Part shown: piece after piece, positions 1 to 8,144 of the stretch
Layout of the letters: every line of letters begins with the position of its first letter
Position numbering within the stretch: position 1 is the stretch's first letter
Assembly: GCA_026982395.1 (NCBI GenBank)
Contig: JALSHD010000019.1
Location: 1-32,356 of the forward strand
Source of the DNA: Chromatiales bacterium
GTDB lineage: Bacteria > Pseudomonadota > Gammaproteobacteria > Thiohalospirales > Thiohalospiraceae
Reading direction: 5' to 3'
DNA length: 32,356 nucleotides
The notes under the pieces: generated by a model
Seen by the model: the letters and a program-made list of their open reading frames with translations, nothing else
Told to the model about the DNA's origin: nothing
The model's database searches: none
Program-made: the position numbers and the translations under genes

Positions 1-190
1 AGGTTTTTTCCTGGAAATCATGCGCCTTGCACAGTTGCCCGCACTGCGGACACGCATATTCCGAACCCCGATCCGATTTGACCTCCAAATGCAGTTCATG
101 CGGTTTCTTATCTGTATCCAAGTGCTGATCCACCAATTTCCAGGGGGACTGAATCCCTAATCCAAGAAGCAATGTCTCGTTGCCGTCCAC
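1..190 (-). CDS. ISL3-family transposase, N-terminal fragment (continues past the window)
   Basis: Reading leftward from a GTG at 190-188, preceded by a TGAGGA ribosome-binding sequence, the frame stays open to the window edge (about 63 codons). It shows the ISL3 N-terminal pattern: a LLLGLGIQSPWKLV segment, then the zinc-ribbon CPQCGQLCKAHDF and a trailing EKT. This matches the zf-ISL3 domain that precedes the DDE catalytic domain. The catalytic part lies outside the window, so intactness cannot be judged. The start is inferred, because an upstream in-frame TGA limits it. An overlapping ATG at 200 opens another frame that lacks the motif. Confidence 0.6.
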   Translation of the reverse strand, partial: MDGNETLLLGLGIQSPWKLVDQHLDTDKKPHELHLEVKSDRGSEYACPQCGQLCKAHDFQEKT

Positions 191-268
191 GCTTTTTCCT
201 CATGCCAGTATTTTTGGATATACTGGCACAGGTTTTTGGGAGTATTCCACTCAAAACGCCGAAGAGCC
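1..268 (-). mobile_element. Left end of an ISL3-family insertion sequence (cut by the window edge)
   Basis: The leftward reading at 190-1 encodes the start of an ISL3-type transposase. About 80 bp upstream of it lies a sequence that resembles an ISL3-family terminal repeat, reading GGCTCTTCGGCGTTTTGAGT leftward from base 268. I take 268 as the outer tip, so bases 269-276 (AAGAATGG) would be one copy of the 8-bp target duplication usual for this family. An inverted repeat (GCCAGTAT/ATACTGGC at 204-211 and 220-227) lies between the tip and the transposase start. The other end of the element is outside the window. Confidence 0.6.
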
Positions 269-344
269 AAGAATGGCTTGCTCCCCGCCTGGGGGAGGGG
301 CAAGGGCTGTTGCCCTCAGTTGTCGTTTCCGTTTCAATAACACA

Positions 345-361
345 CAGCATTGTGAATGCTG
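345..361 (-). terminator. Possible terminator hairpin after the glycosyltransferase
   Basis: Directly after the leftward stop codon (369-367) is a perfect 7-bp stem, CAGCATT/AATGCTG, with a 3-nt loop. It is followed leftward by TGTGTTATTG, which is only moderately T-rich. Position at the end of a leftward operon supports termination. The weak T-tract lowers confidence. Confidence 0.4.
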
Positions 362-366
362 CCGTG

Positions 367-1551
367 TTAATTGGATTTATGCCCTTCGAGAATCTGTGTC
401 AACTCACAACGCAACTCTTCAGCAACAGTTGCCCAGCTTCTCCCCAGTACACGGGCACGAATGATATCGGCATCCCACTGACGCTCCAGAGCATTATTTA
501 TCTCTCTGGCGAGATCATCTGCATCGCCGGGCCTGGTCATAATGCCAAGCGAAGGATTGTTGACTATCTCAGGCACCCCACCAACCCGCGAGGCTACGAC
601 CGGTTTACCACAGGAAAAAGCCTCCATCAGTACATTTGGCCAGCCTTCAGTAAGGCTGGGAAGCACCATCAGATCCGCAGCATTTACCCAAAGAGGGATT
701 TCGTCATGTGGCTTTGAACCAGGTAATAAAACATGGTTTGACAATCCAAGTTCCTCAACCAGTGTTTTTAATCGCGGCATCTCTTCGCCATCACCAATTA
801 TGACAAGCAGCCGCCCTTCACACCTGACCTGGGCGAATGCCCGGACCAGAATGTCAACCCCTTTTACCGTCTCAAGCCGTGCCACACATACGGTAATTCG
901 ATCTCTCTTGTTCAGCCCAAGTGTTTCACGCACTTTGCCTTGTTCTTGCGGATAAAATTTATCCTCTTCAATTCCGTTGGGAATGACCGTGATCCGCTCG
1001 GCAGGTACTCCCAGTTTACGTGTCATCTCCGTTTTTAACGCTTCACTGACAGAGAGAACCCGACTGCAATTCCCAAGGGTCCAGCTGATTATTTTTCTCT
1101 GAATACAGGGCTTGGTCAGCTGATTGATATCACTCCCCCGGCATCCGATTACCACCGGCAGCTTAAAACATTTTGCTATCAAAACATTGGCGAAACCCTC
1201 AGGGAAACTCCAGAAACCAAGTAAAATATCGGGTTTGTCACGGTTTATCACCTGGCGATAGAACCTGTACACCGAAAGAAACATGAAAGGCCCATGCAAA
1301 AACCTGAAAATCTTCGGTATGATAAAAAACCGTGGATAGTGCACATGAAGCCCGTCCAGATTGTCCTCGACGGGAATGTTCGCGTAAAAGCTTTGCCCCC
1401 TGTTTTTAATGAACGATGGAAAATAAGGAACTGGAACCAGAATTGTCAATTTCTCCCGGCGGGCCAGTTCCTTGACCTGTTTTTTTATGTACACCCCCCG
1501 GTTAGGTTCAAACCGGTTGGGGAAAATAGAAGTGGACAACAGTATTTTCAT
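367..1551 (-). CDS. Glycosyltransferase family 4 protein
   Basis: This 394-aa protein has the usual GT-B length and layout. The N-terminal acceptor domain opens with MKILLSTSIFPNRFEPNRGV. The C-terminal Glycos_transf_1 domain shows VIPNGIEEDKFYP, a nucleotide-sugar pocket around VLPSLTEGWPNVLMEAF (the E-x7-E motif), and SCGKPVVASRVGGVPEIV. It should transfer an activated sugar to a growing repeat unit on the cytoplasmic face of the inner membrane. The sugar donor cannot be told from sequence. It lies 27 bp downstream of the FkbM-type methyltransferase, in the same direction, as the last gene of the leftward polysaccharide operon. The ribosome-binding site is weak. Confidence 0.88.
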   Translation of the reverse strand: MKILLSTSIFPNRFEPNRGVYIKKQVKELARREKLTILVPVPYFPSFIKNRGQSFYANIPVEDNLDGLHVHYPRFFIIPKIFRFLHGPFMFLSVYRFYRQVINRDKPDILLGFWSFPEGFANVLIAKCFKLPVVIGCRGSDINQLTKPCIQRKIISWTLGNCSRVLSVSEALKTEMTRKLGVPAERITVIPNGIEEDKFYPQEQGKVRETLGLNKRDRITVCVARLETVKGVDILVRAFAQVRCEGRLLVIIGDGEEMPRLKTLVEELGLSNHVLLPGSKPHDEIPLWVNAADLMVLPSLTEGWPNVLMEAFSCGKPVVASRVGGVPEIVNNPSLGIMTRPGDADDLAREINNALERQWDADIIRARVLGRSWATVAEELRCELTQILEGHKSN

Positions 1552-1578
1552 GCGAAAAACAGGTGGGTTCCGAAAAAA

Positions 1579-2457
1579 CTATTCGGAGAAAACGCAAATA
1601 TTATGTACCCTATCCGGAAACTGCTGAAAAAACGAGCAGCTAAAATCAATTTCACGGTCAGGGGCTTCAGCAACAACAGCTTTGCATGATCTGATGCTGC
1701 CAAGGAGAGATACCACTTCCAGAGGGTCAATCCCCACCCGCTTTACCTGTTCCGGGTGTGCTTCAAAAATCACAGCAAATTCACTACTTGATGACAAGGT
1801 TTTCAGTGCCCCTTTCACAACAGCAAGTTCACCCCCTTCAACATCGATTTTACAGAGGATTCTATGAGAATCCGGCAAACCCAGTTCGTCTATTTTGATA
1901 ACCTGAATATCGCCCTGCTCCGAGGGAACAATAAATGCGGCGTGGTTATGGGAGTCATGGTCAGGAAACCTCAATTCCCCGGTCCCGTGAAAATCAGCAA
2001 CCGCCATATTTTTGGCCTCCGCCTTGATAGGGAGCAATTCGAGATTGCTTGTCAAGTGACCATAAGATCTGACGTTGGGCTCAAAAGCGATAACTTCCTG
2101 AACACCTTCACAAGCCGATACCAGAAGCGCGCTGAACAGCCCTATATCAGCCCCACAATCCAGCAAGAGGAATGGCTCATCTGTTCTCGAAATACGGGAA
2201 CTGATCAGGTTAATCAGCTTATACTCATAGTGTCGGATATCGCTCAGGTTGTATGAGTCGTTATAAGCGGGAACATCAATTCTGACATCACGATTCAGTT
2301 TGACGCGCACCAAGACATCCAGCAAACCTCTTGAGCGAGCTGCAGCCTCGAGGTGGTGGCCACCCCGAATCCCTTTTTTCTGTAAAAAATGTGCTACTCG
2401 CAGAACCCAGGGAGGTGAATCCACGATTTTATAATCCGGTTTGGTGTTATTCATCAT
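1579..2457 (-). CDS. FkbM-family SAM-dependent methyltransferase
   Basis: This 292-aa protein has a Rossmann-type SAM-binding motif (LLLDCGADIGLFSALL), an acidic second-strand motif (VIAFEPNVRSYGHL) and the KIDVEGGEL motif typical of FkbM methyltransferases, followed by FEAHPEQV. Family members O-methylate sugars or other polar groups, and in polysaccharide loci they usually decorate repeat units. The first 60 or so residues precede the SAM domain. Two consecutive ATG codons open the frame and the upstream SD is weak. A 310-bp gap with a strong hairpin separates it from the J-domain gene, so it may have its own promoter. Confidence 0.85.
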   Translation of the reverse strand: MMNNTKPDYKIVDSPPWVLRVAHFLQKKGIRGGHHLEAAARSRGLLDVLVRVKLNRDVRIDVPAYNDSYNLSDIRHYEYKLINLISSRISRTDEPFLLLDCGADIGLFSALLVSACEGVQEVIAFEPNVRSYGHLTSNLELLPIKAEAKNMAVADFHGTGELRFPDHDSHNHAAFIVPSEQGDIQVIKIDELGLPDSHRILCKIDVEGGELAVVKGALKTLSSSSEFAVIFEAHPEQVKRVGIDPLEVVSLLGSIRSCKAVVAEAPDREIDFSCSFFQQFPDRVHNICVFSE

Positions 2458-2767
2458 TTTATCCAGCGGACAGTCAGTAAGATACGAAAAAACAAAAGTA
2501 ACTACTTATTTTATTAACTCGGCAACAATATATATCGTGTTCAGCCGTGGCGTGCCGGTTCGCAGCAAGGCAGCCCATCGCCGCTGTAGCCACTCTACAG
2601 CAAGATGGGCTAACGCAGTCTGCGGGCCGGCACGCCACGGCCTGTCGTTGAATTCATAGGACCAGGGGCCTCAGGCAGGCCCGGACCTGCGTTTCAGTAG
2701 CAGTCGACCCAGCCAAACAAGCTGTCGACTCCTCACTGTGCGGTTATGTTGCCGGTTCAGTAGCAGA
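2458..2767. other. Gene-free stretch with hairpin and short direct repeats
   Basis: No convincing gene lies between the J-domain and FkbM genes. The stretch holds the nested hairpin at 2545-2640, a smaller inverted repeat GGGCCT/AGGCCC near 2665-2681, a pair of GTCGAC boxes near 2702-2732, and TTCAGTAGCAG twice (near 2695 and 2757). Bases 2480-2540 are AT-rich and could hold a leftward promoter for the methyltransferase, but I see no good -35/-10 pair. Confidence 0.6.
2545..2640. repeat. 96-bp nested inverted repeat (long hairpin)
   Basis: Four nested arms pair in order. CCGTGGCGTGCCGG (2545-2558) pairs with 2627-2640. CGCAG (2561-2565) pairs with 2620-2624. AGCCCATC (2572-2579) pairs with 2604-2611. 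GCTGTAG (2583-2589) pairs with 2595-2601, leaving a 5-nt loop. The outer stem can extend through CAG/CTG with one bulge. It could be a REP/MITE-like element, a structured RNA, or a processing or attenuation signal in the leftward transcript. Nothing in the sequence decides between these. Confidence 0.8.
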
Positions 2768-3508
2768 CTATTTTTTCACCCGAAGGGGCCGCATCGGTGA
2801 GTTATGCCAGCCGGACACCTTTCCGTAGCGGAACTCGATATATGATGGACCATAGTCCCAGCGCAATGTGGTTTTAAACAACGGCTCGCCCTGGATTCGG
2901 GATACATCATCGTAACTTGATCCAATACGAATAAGTTCGCGGTTTGACGAAAAAGGATCCGCGTCTGCTGGCGGTGCTCTGACACCCTCCCGGGTGTCAC
3001 CAAACTCAAACCGTGCTGTTACTGGCGCTTTTCCCACCTCTGCAATGTTCTGATCACCCATGCGGCCACCCGGAACGTGGCTGGCTGCAAAGTGTTCTTC
3101 CGATGAAGACCACAATATCCATGCGGCAAACATTATAAGCGCCCCCGCCAGCAAAGGTCTCCTCCATAGCCGATTGTCTTTACTTTTCTTTTGCAGACCA
3201 GATTCGTTTTCCCCGGCGGCTTCTACAGCGTCACCGGAAAAAACAGGATGGCGCCTCTCGGGGTACGCCCGCAAAGGCATACGCCCATGCGCCTTGTAAT
3301 AGTCAGCTATAGTGCGCATGGCCAGGTTAATCGCACGCTGCTTTTTCTCGGCATTTTCCCTTGCGGAAGGATCATGCGGATGTCTGTCTGGATGCCAGCG
3401 CTGGGACAACAGTTTGTACTGTCGACGCACCTGTTCCCAGCTGCACCCGGGTTTCAAGTTCAATATGCGGTAGCAACGAATAAAATCCGGTTTTTGGCTA
3501 GCTTGCAT
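2768..3508 (-). CDS. Membrane-anchored J-domain (DnaJ-like) protein
   Basis: This 246-aa protein has an N-terminal J domain (residues about 9-72) with the HPD motif at 39-41 (QRWHPDRHPHD) in the expected helix II-III loop. A basic linker is followed by one predicted membrane helix (about 118-134, LLAGALIMFAAWILW). The C-terminal part holds IRIGSSYDDVSRIQGEP and DYGPSYIEFRYG, recalling small SmpA/OmlA-like outer-membrane assembly folds. By family knowledge the J domain stimulates DnaK ATPase. The topology implies a cytoplasmic J domain and a periplasmic tail. It follows the outer-membrane protein gene by 25 bp, so a role in assembling the export machinery is an inference. Confidence 0.8.
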   Translation of the reverse strand: MQASQKPDFIRCYRILNLKPGCSWEQVRRQYKLLSQRWHPDRHPHDPSARENAEKKQRAINLAMRTIADYYKAHGRMPLRAYPERRHPVFSGDAVEAAGENESGLQKKSKDNRLWRRPLLAGALIMFAAWILWSSSEEHFAASHVPGGRMGDQNIAEVGKAPVTARFEFGDTREGVRAPPADADPFSSNRELIRIGSSYDDVSRIQGEPLFKTTLRWDYGPSYIEFRYGKVSGWHNSPMRPLRVKK

Positions 3509-3533
3509 ATTTCATATTCGCGCCCTGACAACA

Positions 3534-4823
3534 TCAGCGTTGATAGCTAAATGCGGCAAAAATCATCAGATCTCTGTAGTCAGAACTGTCCACACTACTA
3601 TCCCGGTTTTCCCATGCTGCACGGAAGCTATAGGAAAGGCGAGGGTTGCGCTCAACAAATATGCCAAGAAAGGGGGATGTTGTATCGTCACTTCGGTCGT
3701 CAATCTCGTAAACGGTACGAGCGAAGGAGATACCCAGGTTGGTATTTATGTTTGCCCCAAAACCCCTGTTCAAACTGACCCGGATATTGAATAGATGTTG
3801 ATCCAGATCCGGACTGTTTAAAAAATCCTGTTTCTGATAGTGCAGAGCGGTCTCCAGAGCAGACTGAGTCCACTCTGTACGATAGGCCAGTTCCAGTTCG
3901 CTGTTTGTAAATACTTGCGATGAGATTATGCTGGCGCTCGCTGGTGCTGCCCTGCTGCTTCTGGCCACCTGCTGGGCCGCATCTGAAAATCCATGGTTGA
4001 ACCCGACTATCAACCGGCTTGCGGATGAGATCAACCGGTTCCACACTAGGCGAGCGGAAGGGCCGAATTCACTGTTGCCGCTGGCGAAATCAATTCCGAG
4101 CCCACCCAGCTCTATTCGCAGGCCTGATCTGCCGTATTGCTGGTCCCATGCGGCAAACAGACCTATCTGCTGATAATCGTCTGCCTCCTCGTTTTTGAAA
4201 TCAACACTGTTCCATATCAGGTTTGCAGACACATCTGTCGAAAGAGCGCGCTCCTGAATCAGGCTGGTGCCAAGATACCAGCGGTTACTGTTAAATGCGG
4301 TGGTCTCCTCGGCGTAGGAGTTCATATAGCGCATGTCGATAGTTGCCCGGGTTGTGCTGCCAATCCGGTAGTCCATACTGGGCCCGGTTGAAAACATGTT
4401 GGTTTGCTGAATATTTCCGGGGATCCACGCCCGGCGACTTGAAACGGGTTCTACAGACAAGTTATTCTCAACTATCCAGAACAACCGATCCCGCAACAGC
4501 GCCCATCTAAGATCTGCATTAAGGTAGCTGCGAATCTCGTTTTCAAACACACCGCTCAAATAGGACAGATGTTCTACGTTGAAACCAACACTTCCTTGCA
4601 GATCGACGCTGTTTTCTTCATAGTGCACACCAAATCGCACCGCATTTGTGTACTCTTCTATCTCCCGGTCGGCCGTGCGGCCAATATTGGTCGAATAGCC
4701 CAGCTCATCTCCGACGGTATAACTCCACTCACCACCATGCACAACGGGCACAGCAGACAACAAAACCACTGCCTGCGCCGGGATTACAATACGGGAAATC
4801 ATCCTTGGTTTTATAATACTCAC
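3534..4823 (-). CDS. Outer-membrane beta-barrel protein of a polysaccharide operon
   Basis: This 429-aa protein has a signal peptide (basic start, hydrophobic stretch to about residue 30). Its body alternates polar and aromatic residues in strand-like segments and ends in FAAFSYQR, typical of barrels inserted by BAM. It resembles the outer-membrane proteins of exopolysaccharide/PEP-CTERM loci (TIGR03016-like) but no PEP-CTERM signal is visible nearby. The start is a GTG at 4823 overlapping the upstream stop codon as GTGA, with GGAAGG just before it. An internal ATG at 4802 would give a shorter leader. A role as surface porin or secretion channel partner is inferred. Confidence 0.75.
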   Translation of the reverse strand: MSIIKPRMISRIVIPAQAVVLLSAVPVVHGGEWSYTVGDELGYSTNIGRTADREIEEYTNAVRFGVHYEENSVDLQGSVGFNVEHLSYLSGVFENEIRSYLNADLRWALLRDRLFWIVENNLSVEPVSSRRAWIPGNIQQTNMFSTGPSMDYRIGSTTRATIDMRYMNSYAEETTAFNSNRWYLGTSLIQERALSTDVSANLIWNSVDFKNEEADDYQQIGLFAAWDQQYGRSGLRIELGGLGIDFASGNSEFGPSARLVWNRLISSASRLIVGFNHGFSDAAQQVARSSRAAPASASIISSQVFTNSELELAYRTEWTQSALETALHYQKQDFLNSPDLDQHLFNIRVSLNRGFGANINTNLGISFARTVYEIDDRSDDTTSPFLGIFVERNPRLSYSFRAAWENRDSSVDSSDYRDLMIFAAFSYQR

Positions 4824-5578
4824 CGCCCTTCCGAAAATACCACGCCTGCCAGTTTATCCTTGCCAATCTCCACTGCTACTTCGGCAATCTGCCTGCGAGT
4901 CGATTTTGCATAACCCACACACAAGATCACTGCGTCGCTCAAATCGGCCAGAACCCTGGCATCCGGGGATTCTGCTACGGAGGGTGCATCGATAACAACA
5001 AACCGCTCTCGGTAACGGGAACGCACCTCTTCAAGAAATGCTTCCATATGAACCGAGGTAAAATAATCAGAAACCGACTCATGTTGCTGCCCGGCCGGTA
5101 CCAGTCGCAGTCGGGGTATACCTGTAGGATGGATCAACTGTTCTACCGACACGTCCTGTGAGTTTTCGATAAAATCGGTAAGACCATATTTGCAGTTGAT
5201 ATCCAGAAGCTCGTGAAGGCAGGGGTTACGGATATTACAATCCACCAGCAAGGCTGTTTTTGTATCATCAAGTGCTATCGCCGCGGCCAGGTTTGATGCG
5301 GTAAAACTGCTCCCGCTATCAGAAACTACCGGGGAAACCATCACTACAAACCCCTCCCCCTGGTTCATGGTGAACAGTTTGGCCCGAAGCCCGCGAAACG
5401 CATTTAGCACATTGCGATCGGTCATCCCCGGGTGAATGATCTTCAATGAACCAAGCTGTTCGGTGGTCTTTATCTCCCCCTCATGCATACGGCTTATCTC
5501 GCGAGCCGATTCCAGCCGCCGCTCTATATTGTTCCCGGTCCCCCGAGCCAGAATCTCTTTATGCACTTGATCGTCCAT
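4820..5578 (-). CDS. BY-kinase/CpsD-like P-loop ATPase with a degenerate Walker A
   Basis: This 252-aa protein matches cytoplasmic tyrosine-kinase partners of Wzz proteins. It has the Walker A' strand ALLVDCNIRNP (109-119), Walker B FVVIDAP (193-199) and an ILCVGYAKSTRR segment. The Walker A region reads SPVVSDSGSSFTASNLA (82-98), so the conserved lysine of GKS/T is replaced by serine. No C-terminal tyrosine cluster is present; the protein ends VVFSEGR. ATP hydrolysis or autophosphorylation may therefore be altered or lost, leaving a structural role. It sits between the chain-length protein gene (60 bp upstream) and the outer-membrane protein (4-bp overlap). No clear SD precedes its ATG. Confidence 0.78.
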   Translation of the reverse strand: MDDQVHKEILARGTGNNIERRLESAREISRMHEGEIKTTEQLGSLKIIHPGMTDRNVLNAFRGLRAKLFTMNQGEGFVVMVSPVVSDSGSSFTASNLAAAIALDDTKTALLVDCNIRNPCLHELLDINCKYGLTDFIENSQDVSVEQLIHPTGIPRLRLVPAGQQHESVSDYFTSVHMEAFLEEVRSRYRERFVVIDAPSVAESPDARVLADLSDAVILCVGYAKSTRRQIAEVAVEIGKDKLAGVVFSEGR

Positions 5579-5638
5579 AGGTTAGAATTTATTATAAATC
5601 GAACTATTGAACCCGTATGTTATTGTTTTTTGTTGTAT

Positions 5639-7183
5639 TTATATTGCGTGGGTATACCGCATATAACCAACATAGCCATAACCGGAAATCACGGCAATAA
5701 CCACAAGCGCCAGACCTATATTGACCAATCGCCCCAGGTTTCTGTCTCGCGGCGTTTTCAGCGTTGGGATCACTGCCAAAATTCGTAGTTTCAGGTCTTG
5801 CTGGAGCACAGCATATTGCCGGACCCTTGGATCAATCTGAATGAGCGTTGCCACCATAGCCAGCGGAATACCGGCACCTAGCAACAGGCCGGCCATCATG
5901 AAATGAAGCAGTCGCAATCCGGTTGGTTTAAGCGGCAGAACCGCGGGCTCCTGGATTTTGAACGATAGCCCTTGCCCCTCCTGATCAAGACTCATCGACA
6001 CACGCGCGTTCTCCCGGCGCCGAAGCAAATCGCTGTATAGAGTACGATTTACTTCATAATCCCGCATCAGCTCCGCGAGTTCTGCCTCCGAATCGGTAAT
6101 GCGAACACTACGCTCCAGTGCCTCTGTCAAAAAACCGTTGGTAATCTGAACCCGGGTTTCCAGAGTGGCTATTTCGGTACGCGTGTCGGAAAGTTGCCGT
6201 CTTAACTGCTGATACAGCGGGTTACGCTGGATGGCAGCCACCCGGGAATCATTTTCACCACTCTGAAGTGCCGCAATAATCTCATTACGCCGCGCTGACT
6301 CGACCAGCACCAGCTCCTCCATTTCGCGAATCTGGTGATTCAGGCGAACAACATCGGGGTGGCTCTCCTTGTAGTTCAGCAGCAGATTATCACGCTGCTG
6401 CTGCAGCTCGGCAATACGTTCACGAAACTGCTGCTCCTTGGTCAACTGCTCCGAGAAGGCAGCTTCTCCGGATAACTGCCTGTTCAGCGCCTTTTCCCGC
6501 TCACGCGCCTCGCTAAGCTGCAAACGGGTCTGTTCGAGTTGCTGCCGTAACTGGGTAATACGCGCTTCAACGTCAGTTTGTGAGCCGGGCCGGGCATCAG
6601 CATTGCTTCCTCGAAACTCTTTCAGGCGGATTTCGGCATCGAGCAGCTTTCTGTGATACAACTTGACCTGGTTATCGACAAACTCAAATGCCGTACGGCT
6701 TTCATCCCTTTTGGCCTGAAGACTTTCATCAATAAACAGCGAGGCAAGGCGCTCGGTGGTTTTGAATGCCCGCTTGGGATCGCTATCCGTATAGGAGATA
6801 CGGAGCAATCCTACTCCAACACTTTCAACACGGGTGCGTTTCGATATCTCTTCAGCCGCCATTTCAATCTGAAGCGGCGTCATTTGGACGAGCGGCCAGC
6901 CGGCATATTCCATCACCTGCTCCAGTACGCGCCGGCTCAGAATGATTTCCCGCGCATTTCCAGCCAGGGACTGAACACCTGTAGCTACCGCTGTACCTTC
7001 CATCAAGGGCGCGATGATGTTTTTTTCACTGGCCAGAATGGTGGTGGATGACTCGTATTTTTTGGGCCAGTATAGCCCGGCGATTAGAAACAGTATTGCA
7101 ACAACGGCAAATATCAGAACCATCTTCCCCTTGTTGGCCCTGATTTCACTACGTGCCAGATAGATCCACTGCTCGATATTCAT
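5639..7183 (-). CDS. Polysaccharide chain-length determinant / GumC-like (Wzz) protein
   Basis: This 514-aa protein has an N-terminal membrane helix (about 20-39), a large periplasmic part, and a second membrane segment (about 424-446) after the proline motif PLKPTGLRLL. A further hydrophobic helix lies near the C terminus (about 480-505). Residues about 170-390 are heptad-rich coiled coil with many Gln/Arg/Glu (for example LRQQLEQTRLQLSEARE). This is the layout of GumC/TIGR03007-type co-polymerases, which set polymer length and bridge to the outer-membrane exporter. The kinase domain found fused in some homologues is here a separate downstream gene. It starts 15 bp after the export protein. 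Confidence 0.88.
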   Translation of the reverse strand: MNIEQWIYLARSEIRANKGKMVLIFAVVAILFLIAGLYWPKKYESSTTILASEKNIIAPLMEGTAVATGVQSLAGNAREIILSRRVLEQVMEYAGWPLVQMTPLQIEMAAEEISKRTRVESVGVGLLRISYTDSDPKRAFKTTERLASLFIDESLQAKRDESRTAFEFVDNQVKLYHRKLLDAEIRLKEFRGSNADARPGSQTDVEARITQLRQQLEQTRLQLSEAREREKALNRQLSGEAAFSEQLTKEQQFRERIAELQQQRDNLLLNYKESHPDVVRLNHQIREMEELVLVESARRNEIIAALQSGENDSRVAAIQRNPLYQQLRRQLSDTRTEIATLETRVQITNGFLTEALERSVRITDSEAELAELMRDYEVNRTLYSDLLRRRENARVSMSLDQEGQGLSFKIQEPAVLPLKPTGLRLLHFMMAGLLLGAGIPLAMVATLIQIDPRVRQYAVLQQDLKLRILAVIPTLKTPRDRNLGRLVNIGLALVVIAVISGYGYVGYMRYTHAI

Positions 7184-7198
7184 CCGCGGACCCGCCAG

Positions 7199-7831
7199 CT
7201 AGAAACGCCGCTCCGGGACAGAAATAATATCACCCGGCATCAACTCGTAATTTGTATCCAACTCCCCTTGGTAAAGGATTTTTTTCAGATATACCGGAAA
7301 AGCCTGGGACTTTTCTGCCTGTTTTCTGTACAAAGTAGTACGGTTGGAGGCCGCAAATTCGGTCACCCCGCCAGCGGCAAGTATCGCATCAAGAACAGTC
7401 ATCCCCGGCCGGTGAGAAATGGATATGGGCTGGGTAACGGCACCGGTAACCCGCACTCTTGTGAGATAGGTGTGGCTGACAAGCTCAACCACACTGACGG
7501 CGACTTGCGGGTCACGAATGTACTCCCCCAGTTTCTCCCGTATGGATGCGGCAACCTGCTCCGGGGTCTTCCCCCCGGCCTGAACATCACCGATAATCGG
7601 CATGGTTATCTTGCCATCCGGACGTACAGGGCCGGTTACCGAAAGTTCGGCATTGCGCCACACTGAAACGGCAATTACATCGTCAATACCGATATGGTAT
7701 TCGGTTGCCGGCGGCATATTCTCTTCAGGTACAACGGCTACCGGCGGAGTAGTGGTACAGCCGAAGGAAAATAACGGAAGCAAGACAATAAACAGAACGG
7801 ATCTAAACAAAAACATCAACGTTTTCAGCAC
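7199..7831 (-). CDS. Polysaccharide export lipoprotein (Wza-like)
   Basis: This 210-aa protein has a lipoprotein signal peptide ending in SFGC, so Cys25 should be lipidated. A Poly_export domain follows (YHIGIDDVIAVSVWRN, RPDGKITMPIIGDVQAGG) and then an SLBB domain (VTGAVTQPISI, GMTVLDAILAAGGVTEFA), ending MPGDIISVPERRF. It is shorter than E. coli Wza and lacks its C-terminal outer-membrane helix, like TIGR03027 proteins of exopolysaccharide loci. It forms or contributes to the periplasmic/outer-membrane export channel. It is the first gene of the leftward operon, downstream of the divergent region. Confidence 0.9.
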   Translation of the reverse strand: MLKTLMFLFRSVLFIVLLPLFSFGCTTTPPVAVVPEENMPPATEYHIGIDDVIAVSVWRNAELSVTGPVRPDGKITMPIIGDVQAGGKTPEQVAASIREKLGEYIRDPQVAVSVVELVSHTYLTRVRVTGAVTQPISISHRPGMTVLDAILAAGGVTEFAASNRTTLYRKQAEKSQAFPVYLKKILYQGELDTNYELMPGDIISVPERRF

Positions 7832-8144
7832 CCCTACATTTATCTAATCTGGCGGCAGTCTGGCGCCCTGTAATTTACGGATTGGCATACCATTTGCTGC
7901 TAATTTAATGTTATACGGCCAGTCGGGTATTGTATAATAGGTGAGTTATCATGGCAATTCTCATGACCGATACAAAATTTATACTTTGTGCTGCTTCTGC
8001 GGGGTTATAATCGGGGGCTGCACCAACTATCCAGGCACGGGGGAACGACTCCATACGCTGAATCTTTCGACTCGGTCCATTTAAAAACAAATATTCGCCT
8101 GGTCCAGCAGGCAAATCACTCAACAATACAAAAAAACGGAAGTA
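7832..8144. other. Divergent intergenic region of the polysaccharide locus
   Basis: These 313 bp separate the leftward export operon from the rightward ligase operon. I find no gene. AT-rich segments around 7890-7940 and 7970-8011 hold TATAAT boxes on the plus strand. I could not find a convincing leftward promoter by eye. Confidence 0.6.
7911..7938 (+). promoter_or_regulatory. Candidate sigma-70 promoter for the rightward operon
   Basis: A perfect -10 box TATAAT lies at 7933-7938, with a weak -35 TTATAC at 7911-7916 and a 16-bp spacer. A second TATAAT at 8006-8011 has no good -35. Either would leave a long 5' leader before the ligase gene at 8145. Confidence 0.35.

Noticed and set aside
108-350. 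80-codon leftward open frame at the insertion-sequence end
   Set aside because: It runs through the element's terminal repeat and overlaps the transposase start in the wrong frame. The zinc-ribbon motif is in the other frame.
2545-2640. CRISPR array or tRNA gene
   Set aside because: The structure is a single nested hairpin without regularly spaced direct repeats, and it lacks tRNA A- and B-box-like arms. No CRISPR-like periodicity was seen anywhere in the window.
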